64,000 bases of DNA from Pipra filicauda (Eukaryota; Chordata; Aves; Passeriformes; Pipridae). Below are positions 49,269-60,379 of the stretch, piece by piece; the first letter of the stretch is position 1; the number at the start of each line of letters is the position of its first letter. The stretch is taken from assembly GCF_003945595.2 (NCBI RefSeq), contig NW_024104508.1, positions 310,001 to 374,000 of the forward strand. Reading direction: 5' to 3'. The position numbers and the translations under genes are program-made. The notes below the pieces were generated by a model. That model was not told the DNA's origin. It searched no databases and saw only the letters and a program-made list of their open reading frames with translations.

Positions 49269-49617
49269 AACCAAACACAAGGTGCCTCACTCTGGACATG
49301 CACCAGAGTTTCATTCTCCAATCATAAAGAGTATCACCTGCATCACTTCATTGCCAAAGTCAGGAACATGAACTCTTGACCATGTGGTGGCAAGAGGTGG
49401 GGGCCATGGACAATCTATATTGATAGGGGCAGTATTGCTCCTTGAGAGAGGAGGAACATGGCTCTACATTCATCCACTTCACGTTGGATACCATGGGTGT
49501 CACATGTAAGATTGAGCAAGCCTCCAGAGGACTGGATCTGCAAGCAGCAGCAGCTTGATGGAAACATATTGAGAGAAACACCACCAGAAAATGAGGGAGC
49601 AGTGCTGACTTTGAATG
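49269..49617 (+). pseudogene. stop-poor relic, family not recognised
   Basis: One plus-strand frame runs about 116 codons with only two internal stops (49377-49379, 49443-49445) before a TGA at 49623. About seven would be expected by chance. The last 59-codon part includes PPEDWICKQQQLDGNILRET, which has a protein-like composition. The minus strand also holds 74- and 95-codon frames over the same bases. No domain, poly-A tail, target duplication or LTR was found, so a decayed processed gene, retroelement coding DNA and chance all remain possible. Confidence 0.22.
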
Positions 49618-49850
49618 AAGCGTGATGGAGCTTCATTTCCTTAACTGTGTGTAGATGTAGGAGAAAAAAAATATACTGAAAACAAAGTCCATTTCCTTCC
49701 ATATACCTCTCACTCCTAAAAAGTCAAGTGAAAAGGAGATGATGAAAAGGAAGTAAAATCTGTTTCTAGAAAATTCATGTATGTTTTTTCATGATTCTTG
49801 AATATGGAACAATGGAAACCTTTGAAGACTATTTGTCTCTCTTAGCTATG

Positions 49851-49932
49851 GAAGATGTCCTTGCCCATGGAAGGGGGGGTGGAACTAGATTGTCTTTAAG
49901 GTCCCCTCCACCTAAACCATTCTATGATTCTA
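49851..49932 (+). repeat. CR1 LINE 3' end, short
   Basis: GAAGATGTCCTTGCCCATGG, 'ggtggaactagattgtcttt', AAGGTCCCCTCCACCTAAAC, then ATTCTATGATTCTA. It is the last 80 bases of a plus-strand CR1 with a G-run insertion. Confidence 0.88.
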
Positions 49933-52900
49933 CTTGACAAAGAAACAGATGGTTTTAATGTTATATTTTACTCCAACTTTTTAAAACAGAGATCTAAAAT
50001 CCCCAAATTAAAGGAAACCATATTATATAGCAGTAACATCATATGACTCCCTCTTCCAGTACTAATACCAACTGCAAAACGGAGGGCAAAAATGGCCAAG
50101 CAGTGAAAACCATTTTATTTTTCCAGCCTACCAATGGCTTTTCTGCCTTTTCCCATAGTACAGAAGCTTGAACACACAGGACTCATTCTCAAAGTCCTTC
50201 TCAGTCGTGCTATGGATGAAGAAAGATTTTCCAGTAGGTTATTTAACCCATGGCACACCTATAATTACTCAGGCACAGGAAGAGGAACTTCTTGTTTCAG
50301 GCTTCTGAAAGCAGATTAATGAAAGTGCCTTTGTTTACAGGGAAAGAGGGAGCAGGGCAACTTGCATGAAATGATACATTTTTGCCATATGTAGGTAGAA
50401 AATAAACCCATCCATCAAGGATATATTAAAAATAGCTGAAAACTGGCTCCAGACACAAGATTACTTGGTCAAAATGCCAGAATAACAGACACTGAATTTT
50501 TATTTGATCAACTCTGAACAACAGGGGAGATTAGTTTATGCAAACTCCACAGAACAAGGCTTTATTTCAGAAAGTAATCCTTCAATTTAGCCAAGATTTT
50601 GTTTGCTCTGAGATACAATGAAACAGAAAAAAAATAGAAAATATCTGGCATACAGAAAGACAAAAGCCTGTGTACTGCACTTAAAAACAATTAAAGAAGC
50701 GCTTCACACCAGACTAAAGTTTTTAACTATTGGAATAGGCAGAGCCAAATCTCGTATTTTGTGCATACAGTTTAAACTGCCAAACAGGGTTTATGTACCG
50801 ATTAGTGGAGATTATGTAGAGTGGTACAGCCATTTTTTAAAAATACAATATTATTACAAAGAACCCCTAGAGGTTCATATGAAGATGGTCTCTATTTCAT
50901 AGACAGTAAAATCACTGAGGCATATCATCACAGCGATGACTTACTACTCCTGCAGGAGCCAAGGGAGTCGAGCTCAGCGCTGTTAATGCAGGGAACAGCC
51001 CTCCCCTGCAACTTAACATGCAAGAGCCAGTTTACAGCTTGTGTCAGGTTTTTACTGGACTTTGACTGAGGTTGTAACACGCCTGCATCTCTTGTCGGTT
51101 TCATCCAGTTTTTCTAAGGAATTAGGCCAAACTAAAACCACCTAAAATATTTAATTTGAGAAGTTTTTACTTCATGTCACTCTACTAACACCACTGGTGG
51201 CTGTAAATCTTCGCCAGGCTTTCAGGAAAAGTCACTTTCCCAATCTCACCACGTGCATGGGATAATATTTCATAGGGGATCATGCCATTCTGAGGTTCAA
51301 GTTGGGACATTTCAGGCCTTGCTTCAATGTATATCCAGTGTTCTGATCAGCATAAGGCTATTGATCTTCACTACAAACATAAATTCTTACATTACTTAAA
51401 CTGCTCTAGAAATGTTTTTTTGGATAATCTTCTTTTAACATGATTAATAGTCACCACCAGCACTAGAGCACTACAATATATATGTAACTGGATTTTAGCA
51501 GTACATTCACAGTGAATAACACAGCTTGCTTAGGAGAAAAACACATTTTTCAGTAACAGCTCTTCTCTACATTTTGACATGAATAAGGGAAACTGAGATG
51601 TTTATATGGACATCAATAGCAATACCGGTATTGTCCATTACTTTGCCAAATACTCTCATACTTGGATGTTATCCAAATCATGTCCCACTTCACCTAAACC
51701 AGGTAGCACAGTGTTATGTGTACTCTAAGTGTCCTTTGTACATTACTCTCTGTAATATAAAGGCACAGGTACATGTATAGATGACCCCGTGCTATGCATG
51801 CAGTATACTCATCATTGCCATATTTTCTTCCACCCCTCCATGCCCTCCAGGAATATTCCCCGGAATATCCTGCTCTCCTGTTTCTCACATCATTTTACTG
51901 CAATCCACAAACCACCCAGGCGAATCTGCAGCAGAAGCAATACCAAACTGGATTTTATGAAAATATACACCAAAGGCAGTTGCCCATCACCATTTCGTAC
52001 CTCCTTTTGCATGTAAACTACACAGGTTTCTGCCATGACCCTACTCTCTCTCACACACACACGTGCACACACACAGGCATCTCATCTCCATGTAAGCAGC
52101 ATCATGAACCTTGCCTTAAAATAGAAGATGTGTGTAATGCCTTCACAGTTGGCACAACAGCTTAACTACACCAACGGAGAGTTAAGGATGTCCAAAACAT
52201 ACCTGTGTCTCTATGCTCTACCTCAAAGCTGAAGAAGAAATTTATCAAGGAAAGTCCACATAATTTATGCAGCTGATGATACACTGCACATCAAAATCTT
52301 CAACCACATCATCAAGGCAAGCATCCTCTTTGGCCAGGAGATTGCACAGCTTACAAATTAAAACAGAGCTGCAGTTCTACCATCTTTCCTCACTGGTAAA
52401 GCAAAACAAGAAAGAAGGAAAAGGTTCATTTGGGAGGGGTGCAACATGCTGACAGGAGGAGTCTAGACCTGAGGGTCACCCTATAGGAGACCAGTGATGG
52501 ATTGCAGAAATTTCTCTGACTACTGACAGATGAGAAAGTCTCCCTCAGCAGAGCAGCCCTGCAGCCCTGAGCAAGGGGACAACAAGCAGAAGTGAGACAT
52601 GCAACAAGAAAAGAACAAAGATAAAACTAAGTTTGCCACTTACTTTTTTTATGTTAGAGCTGACTGAGAAGGAAAGTGGCACAGGTCAACCACGCTGTCT
52701 TGGAGTAGCCTAGCTAGCAAGGTATAATATGATTTTCAGTAACTCCTTATCTCTTCGGTGCATCTAAGGGAGAACGAATGGGAAAATGCTCTTTTTTTCT
52801 GTTCTTTCTCCTTCTCTGTAACAGCAGTAACATGTACACCTTGGCACTTCTGCAGCCTGAAGATGAGGGCTGCTCCTGCCCTATGAAGAGCTGAAATGTT

Positions 52901-53350
52901 GGGGGAGAAAAATGAAGAAGGAGAGAGCCGGGATGAAGTCCTCACGCTTTGGGCTTTCTGTTCCAGTGCCTGTTAGCATAGGCTGTGGTTGCTACCGTTT
53001 TGAGAACTATGTCTTTTCCAAGCAGCACCCATTCCTTTGCAGACCCAGACCTAACACCAGCATCAGCACCAGCGGCACCCGCCAGCCTTACTGCCTCAGC
53101 TGATGGAAAAGTGGGAAGATGGGACTATTGTGGGGTTTTCTGTTCCAAGCAGCCTGACTATTCTCCTTTGCCTGCTTACAAAATACTACCCAAAGACAAG
53201 CAGGAGTTGTCCTCAGGCTAGATGTAGATGTGCTGTGTTTTGGATTGTGTTTGCAAGGACAAACCTCAGCAAGAAGCTTTGAGAATTTGCTGCTTACTCC
53301 ACTTTGCAGATCCAGGCTCATGTTTTGAAGGATGTTCAGGGTCCTTGATA
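49933..53350. other. gene-empty stretch with a CA repeat
   Basis: No supportable gene. A CT/CA-rich microsatellite lies at 52045-52076. A modestly G/C-rich patch at 52900-53110 holds short frames on both strands without recognisable content. Confidence 0.5.
52045..52076. repeat. (CT)n/(CA)n compound microsatellite
   Basis: CTCTCTC followed by CACACACACAC, GTG and CACACACACA. Confidence 0.85.
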
Positions 53351-53870
53351 CATAGAATCATAGAATTGTTCAGGTTAGAAAACACTTCTAAGATCATCGA
53401 GTCCAACTGTTAACCCAGAATTGCCAAGTCCACCCCTAAACTATGTCCATGTCTACATATCTTTTACATATCTCCAGGGATGATGACTCAACCACTACCC
53501 TGGGCAGCCTGTTCCAGTGCTTGACAACCCTTTTGGTGAAGAAATTTTTCCAAATATTCAATTTAAACGTGCCCTGGCACAACTTGAGGCCATTTCCTCT
53601 TGTTCTGTTGCTTGTTACTTAGGATAAGAGACCAATTTCCACCTAGCTACAACCACTTTTCAGATAGTAGTAGAGAGTGATAAGGTCTCCCCTAAGCCTC
53701 CTTTTCTCCAGGCTAAACGACCCCAGTTCCCTCAGCTGCTCTTCACAGGACTTGTGCTTTAGGCCCTTCACCAGGTGAAGCTTTCTTCAAGGCCACTTGT
53801 GCTCTTGACCCTTCACGTGAACAGGTACCTCAAGGTATTCTCGAAACTTGCTGCTGTATAACCACCTTCA
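53351..53870 (-). repeat. long CR1 LINE 3' region
   Basis: Begins CATAGAATCATAGAATTGTT, 'caggttagaaaacacttcta', then 'gagtccaactgttaacccag', 'attgccaagtccacccctaa', 'ggatgatgactcaaccacta', CCCTGGGCAGCCTGTTCCAG, 'ttgaggccatttcctcttg', 'gagagtgataaggtctcccc' and 'ccttttctccaggctaaacg'. This is the avian CR1 3' region in complement and the longest copy in the window at about 500 bases. The right end (about 53800-53870) is degraded and partly duplicated. The same subfamily style is seen at 35298. Confidence 0.93.
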
Positions 53871-56800
53871 TAGGATGGACCCTGAGGAATCCAAGCATCA
53901 TTAGTATTACTCTAATGCAGAAGCCTTTACATCACTTTTAAAGAGAAAAATTCAATAATGTCTTTTATGCTCATTATAGCAAAATATCATGCTGAAGTTA
54001 CCAAGAAATAAAGGACGTGATAAAATTGTGCTGAAGATAAGCAGATGTTTAAGCCCAGCTCTGTCCCAGAAGGAACAAGCTGGAGAGCTGCTGTTGCTTT
54101 CCCTTTCCTGGTTGGTAGGACCACTGTCCTAAGCACCCACAGCACCTGACACCCAGAAAGCTGGCCCTCCTCTAGAGATGCAGAAATAATTTCAAGCAAG
54201 ATTTTCACTTACAATTTTAGAAAGGCAATTTCCAAACCTGAAGGACCTCTCCTTTTGAAACACACCTTTAGGCCCAGACTTTTTCTATAATAATGAGTTC
54301 AAAGAGAATTAAAGCTCAAGTGACAAAACACTGGAGCATTTTAGACAGTGGAAAATGAAGAAAAATAGACATCACATGAAATAAACTGCCAGGCTTTCTG
54401 TTGTCCTGGACTATCAGGCAACGAAAAGAAATGCTGTCAAACTTGAAAGGAAAAGTGCATCAGGCAGGTAATAGCACTATTTATAGAGAAACTCCATTTA
54501 TAGAGATGCTAGCACAAAAAGGGAGTAAGTGCTTAAAACAAACAGTCCCTTATTGGTCTGATGAAAAGCACACTCACATCGATGTCAGCCTCCAAACAGA
54601 CTGGCAAAGACTTTGTGTCAGGCCCTATTTAAGACTCCACCGTAGAAGGAACAAGGAAAGGGGCTGCTCTTCCAATTCAGCTGAAGTCAGCTGAAGTTTT
54701 CTTCCTGATCACAGCAGCACTAAGCTATGTTTAGACTACAGATCAAATGTTCACTAAAGTTAATTGAAAAACTAAAATTTGCAAATATGCAGCCCAAAAG
54801 ACTTCTGGGACAAATACTTGGGTAATTCAACATATGAATAACAAATTTCCATATGAATGTATGAAGAAGAACAGAAGAAGGTTCAGTTTCAAAATTCCAG
54901 GAGTACGTCACATGTGTTTAAGAAAACATCCAGAAAATAAAATGTAAATATTTTATGCATTGTAAGCAAGGGCAGTCGTGACTGGCAGTTGCTACAACTG
55001 CTTAGCTTCTTATCCTGTGAAATATCTGAAATATTACTTACCATCAAGTCACTGACCTATGAATAACATCAGAAGAAAGTAAACGCAATGTATTTAATTA
55101 AAATTCAGAATTTGGATGATGAAATTAGAAATAGGTAATATACCTTTTAAAAGTGAATTATACTTATATTTAGCTATTTCATAAGCCTGTTTGTAAGTAC
55201 TCTTCAATAGTTTGTCTCCTAGTGCTTCTGTTCTCAGATGAAGAAACAAACTTCTTTTCCTTTCTATTCTGATTTTTAGTGATGAAATCTATTTCTCACA
55301 TCAATGTTAGCATTTCTGTGTAACATTTTCTTGACTGACAAACTAGCTATGGGTAAAACAGTGATGAGACAATTTCAGATTTCCCTCTGAGTAAAATGGT
55401 TTCAGAGCAACAATCCCATTACAGGATATTGAAACGTTGTGTATGAACACTGGAATGAATATGAAATGAGATCAGCTTTGTTTAAGTCATCACAATAACT
55501 AGACCAGTCAACGAATACCAGACAATTATTCCTAAGCTCTTCAAAGCCATCCCACTGCAAATCCACTGCAGACAGTAGAAGGATACCCACACCTGCTACA
55601 GCTGCAAACAGGCAATGTCAATACTGATTGTAGAAAAGAATGCTTTAGCAATCACTTAGACTTGGAAAGGGAAACCAGCGGTGGTCACAAAGATGATTAG
55701 GGTAATCAAGGCACAGCCACAACCGTGTCACAGAAGACATTCCTCCAAAAAGTGAACTTGGGGACAATTTACTACAGCACTTATGGCTGCAGCTTGAGCC
55801 TCTGAACAGCTCAAAGACAGAGGGATTGACCCCTGGAGAACACATGGATCACTAAAAGGAACATCAACCACCACCACCATCTTTCTTACTTCAACCACGA
55901 AGGGGGTGATCTATGTTCCTCTCATCCCAAAAGGGTACTCTGCTCTACTCTTCGCTGTTTTGGTATGGTTAAAATGGGTTTTTCTTTACCCCCAAAGACC
56001 CCACTTGCCACGTCAGTTGCTGACCACCTTCAACTCTGCAAAGAAAAGGTTTTTTAGGTGGTTTATGATTCCCTAAACTCCACCGTGGAACAGTTCAGTG
56101 CTGTGCCACAACATGTGAGGCATGCATCAATAAGCTCTATCTGCTGAATCTACTGCTGTAATATGACAACCAGGTAAGAAACAGAGAGAAACAAAATACC
56201 TAAGTATTTGGCTGCTAACAAGGGCTGTGGAAAAACAGATGAAAATCAACACTGCAAGCTACTGGCTTGAAAAACAAACCAGCTTTCTACCCGCCAGCAG
56301 CAGCAGTGTACTCGCAAGTCACCAAGATCTCACTAAGGCTGAAGATTTGTTCCTTGCGGTGCTGTGACCCATCATCCCATAGTTCACCGAGGAACCAAGT
56401 AGCTGGGTCATATGATGGGCAGATGCACATGGGAGAGAAACCCTCCGGCTGCCAGAGCTGCTCAGGCTCCCGGAGTCCCCTCTGTGACCAGTGAAGCACA
56501 CCAGCTCCCCCGCCCTGAGCTCCTGCAGCCTGGGGAGCAGGGACAGGCTGAAACCTGGGCTTATAACCTCATTCGGATGGATACCTGACACCCTGAAAAA
56601 CTCAAGTTCTTCTTCTTCTTAAAAAAAAACAACAAAAAACCCCCAAAAAACCCACAAAACCTTAAAAAATTAGTAACACGCACACCACACAAACAACGCA
56701 GAGAGATAGAACTACATTCTTTCTCCTTTCAAACTAAAAGTCATATACCTTGTTTTCTTAAAGCCATGCTCTAATTAGATAGATGTGGAAATTGACTCCC

Positions 56801-57837
56801 ACTGTCCTGTAAAAAAATGAAAAAGACAAAAAAGAAAAAGAAATTAATACTAATAATCCAGAGGATTAGGGCTGAGAGGTCAGTGCACAACCTTTTAATG
56901 AGTGAGGTATTTAAAGACTGATGACACAGTATATTTTTATTCTTCAGTAATTTAGTACAGAAGTTTACATTGATTGCTTAAAAGGCCATTCGATTTTATT
57001 TCCCATATTTAATTGTTCTTAGTGCCCAATAAATGGTTGACTGTAGAAAGTAAAGAATTATTTTATTCTTTTTGTATCATTAAAAATACTGTCAACCCAA
57101 CTCACTCATTCACACGCCCTCTACATGCCCTTCATGTTTGCACAAAACCGTGAGGATTATCTGTTTTTCATTACCGCCAAACCCGAAACCCCCACGGTGC
57201 TCAGGCTCTCTAACCTGAATTAAACCTCTCACAGGTGCATGAACAAAAGAGAGGTATTTTACCATTGCCAAGTAGAACTTTATTAATATGACAAAGAAAA
57301 ACCATGGGCCTTGCAGAATGAAATTTTATTTTACCTTAAAATTTACATCTTCAGTGAAAAAGGGCTGCCTGCTAAGTCCTTATGTCTTAGCACGGCTTGG
57401 ATCTCTTTAGATCCTGCTCACTGAGCAAGAGCTGCAGGTCCTCAGACCAGGAAAGCATGCATTTAAACACATGGGTTACTTATATGCCTGAATTTCAGCA
57501 TGTGCTTAAATTAGCTCATCATCTGCTCATCTTTCTCCTTCTCAACAGAGAACAAATGTGAAAGACATAGGAAAAGTTCTCTCACCTTTAAGTACTTGTT
57601 TTATCTCACGACACAGTCAAATTATGCCACTCAGTGAACATCGTGACAACTTCCTAGGTACAAAGTTATTTTTGTGTTTTCCATGAATTATCTAGTTATC
57701 TGGACGACACACAGAATTCCTAGGTTGCTATTTATGCAACATCCAGACATTGAACCCACCTACATACTCGCATGATTCCAAACTCACCAAAACCTGGGAG
57801 TTTTTAGTTTCTTTCCTCAGCGTTTCTATGATGTAAG
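53871..57837. other. gene-empty stretch
   Basis: No gene supported. A/C-rich low-complexity DNA lies at 56621-56665. A G/C-richer patch lies at 56380-56560. Its plus-frame HMGEKPSGCQSC resembles a C2H2 zinc-finger linker but lacks the finger histidines. Confidence 0.5.
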
Positions 57838-57915
57838 AAATTATTATCTCCATTTTCCATCCAGGCAACTGAAGTGCAAAGAAATATGGTTTGGATTTGC
57901 AGAAGGTTCTGAGGA
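57838..57915 (-). repeat. MIR-like relic
   Basis: AAATTATTATCTCCATTTTC, 'atccaggcaactgaagtgca', AAGAAATATGGTTTGGATTT follows the complement of the MIR-type core (tattatccccattttacaga tgaggaaactgaggca cagag). It reads on the minus strand and is strongly diverged. Confidence 0.5.
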
Positions 57916-57984
57916 AGTTTAATGCCTAGATCACCTTATCTTAATTCCTAACATGTTACCCTTACTTTCAACAAACTCTGAAGG

Positions 57985-58060
57985 TGAAACTGTTAATGCC
58001 ATTGAACTCAACAGGATATTTTACAATGATTTCAACAGTGTCAGGATTTCATCTTCTAAC
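57985..58060. repeat. old amniote repeat relic
   Basis: 'tgttaatgccattgaactca', ACAGGATATTTTACAATGAT, TTCAACAGTGTCAGGATTTC resembles the widespread 'attgacttcaatggga ... ttgacttcaatggggccaggatttc' motif of an old amniote repeat. With the MIR-like piece 70 bases away it may be one element. The family name is not secure. Confidence 0.4.
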
Positions 58061-58569
58061 GTCAGTAGAATTTTTATCTAAATAAAATCTGGGACTTTTC
58101 CTTTATAGCAATTCACAATATTTTATCACACACAACTGAATTACTGAAAAGTTAACTTGATTCACTACTTCATTTAAAGGGAATCTCATTCAGTGGAAAA
58201 TATAGATTCCTAACAAAAAAAAGAAGTACCTTGCATACAAGAAGTTTCATCACAATACATACATGGGTACGAAAGGCAATTTTTAAAAGTAATTTTCATG
58301 TATCATTTCATACTGATGATCTCAAAGATCATCATTGTAGAAAGGAATATTGAAATGAACAAAAAAAGGAAATAGCATAAAAATATCTTTTGAAAGATAA
58401 CCATGTAGAGTTTTTGAAATGCAATCACATAGTTGAACTAGTACAATAATATTGGATCTGTAATCTACTTAAGTATTTATTGATTGACACCCGTGACAAA
58501 ATAACTGTTGCCCTAATAGGATTCACATCTAACATTTTTTAGGTTTCCCAAATAGTTCACATGGTACAT

Positions 58570-60304
58570 TTACATATAAATCAATTAATATTGACTGATT
58601 GATCAATATATGCACAGTATGAAAAACAGTTTTGGCGGCTTTATGTTCTTCGCAGAGCAGCTTAACCTACTGATGATTAATTTAATTTGCTTTAAAGGAT
58701 TCTATTGCTCTGAAACTTTAATTAAAAACAAAATGAGAAAGTCTATAAACTCTGCATAGCATCAATTACCTAGACTTGATATCCTGCACTTCACCTACCC
58801 TCTGTACATATGGTTTCTGTTAAAATAATTGGAAAGCACTTCTGAACAATGTCACCCACACATCCATTCTAAGAGTGAGAGGATATATTACCATTAAACA
58901 TCACTAATATTAATAAAAAAACAATTAATTCTTCATTACCTATTTCTAAAATATACTATCAGACTCCTTCAGTTCAAACACAAATAAAACATTACACATG
59001 CCTGTCAGTGAAATGGGTAATCATCATTGTTGTTGTAATTTATACTGCTTTCTGTTGTAAGTCTAATGCCTCATTTATTTATAAAGCTTTTTGGCTGACA
59101 TTATAAATAGCCTCTTTGAAATATTAAAAAAAAATAATCTAGCTCTTATTAAGCAAACTCACAGACCTCTTGTCAACTCTTTCCTTATAAAACGTTGATT
59201 TTAATCTGTATTAAACTTTTTTTTGGTGAACAGACAAAATTTATGTTTATATATGTTACTATTTAATTAAAACTCATGAAATAATACTTTCCACTGATTC
59301 ATGTATGTATATAAAAAATACATATTCGGCAGACTAATCTCAATCCCAAAGAATATTGTACTAAGAAAATCCATACAGAAAATTACTTGAAAAGTGCCCA
59401 TAAGTTTACAATAGGAGTAAGTTGGCTCAGCAGCCATATAGTATCTGATTTTAGAGATCGACCCTACCAACACTGGTTTGGATCAGGGACAAGAACATTT
59501 CAATGTTTTAATTATTAAAAAAGCATGGAATTGTCACAGTCCTCATCTGCTGCAACCAGCATCATGTTACAAGTCTCCGTAGTGTCTCTGGCATACTGCC
59601 TGGACTATTTATTGCGATTTGTAAATTAGACACTTGTGTAAGAACGTCAATTTTAAATATCTTTTTTTAAATGAGCCTGATAAGAGATGACCAGATATAC
59701 CTTTTATGAGACTGCTAAATAATTGCATCATGCAAAGCCAGCTTGTGAATTTTATAGGACAGCTAATAACCGCCTACAAGGTAGCCTGTGAATTCGCCAT
59801 TAAAAAGAATAAAGCTATCAGAAACAATGAAAAGTGTACGCTATAAACCTTTAACAACAAAAACACTGAGAAAGTCAACTACCATCCATAATGAGAACAG
59901 TATCTGAACTCTCCATATCTGAAAGTAATGAAGAGTCTAAGGTGCCCCTATCAATTCTGCTAATACAGATCTAGCCATTATTTTCTGTACTCTACATCAG
60001 TAAATTAAAATATGTTTCCAATGCCTAACACAGCAGTCATTAGAGTTTCCCCTGCCTCGATCAGCATAACTAATGAGGCCGTATAATAACAGAATGCAAC
60101 CTCTAATTAAAAGCTGAACAAAGTCTACCTGGCTACAGTACTGCTTGTGATTTAGTATTCTCAACTTGTCCATCCTCCATCTTTTACTCTGTGGATATTA
60201 TCACCATTCAGAAAATTACATTTCAATGAACTTGTCAGGAAATAAGTAATAAATTAATCAGGCAGCATAAACCAATTACACTCATTTTCTGTGTTTTCTT
60301 TCAG
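58570..60304. promoter_or_regulatory. possible conserved noncoding block
   Basis: The stretch is free of recognised repeats and rich in homeodomain-type cores (TAATTA and ATTAAT at about 58583, 58678, 58719 and 59270). It has segments such as GCAAAGCCAGCTTGTGAATT and CAGCTAATAACCGCCTACAA whose texture is like deeply conserved vertebrate enhancers. An inverted repeat, ATATTGA...TCAATAT, lies at 58588-58609. This rests on texture only, as no alignment could be made. Its right end abuts the candidate exon at 60305, as flanks of regulated neural exons often do. Confidence 0.25.
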
Positions 60305-60373
60305 GACCCACACACGAATGCAGTACTGGCTGTGCTGGTTATTCCTGCCGACTGCTCAGAAAGGCTGCTGGAG
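60305..60373 (+). other. candidate 69-base internal exon
   Basis: A polypyrimidine tract and acceptor (TTTTCTGTGTTTTCTTTCAG) ends at 60304. The donor GAG|GTGAGT is at 60371-60379 and is near consensus. The 69 bases are divisible by three, open in all three plus frames and richer in G/C than the flanks. The frames begin DPHTNAVLAVLVIPADCSER, PTHECSTGCAGYSCRLLRKA or THTRMQYWLCWLFLPTAQKG. I recognise none of them, so the reading phase and gene are unknown. Being in-frame, it could be a cassette exon of a gene spanning the window on the plus strand. It could equally be a pseudo-exon. Confidence 0.4.
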
Positions 60374-60379
60374 GTGAGT

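Noticed and set aside
48813..49280. 155-codon minus-strand open frame
   Set aside because: Hydrophobic but without recognisable family, signal or splice context. Compatible with chance in A/T-rich DNA.
56267..56494. C2H2 zinc-finger-like linker (HMGEKPSGCQSC)
   Set aside because: The histidine pair and finger spacing are missing and there is no second finger. Coincidence is more likely.
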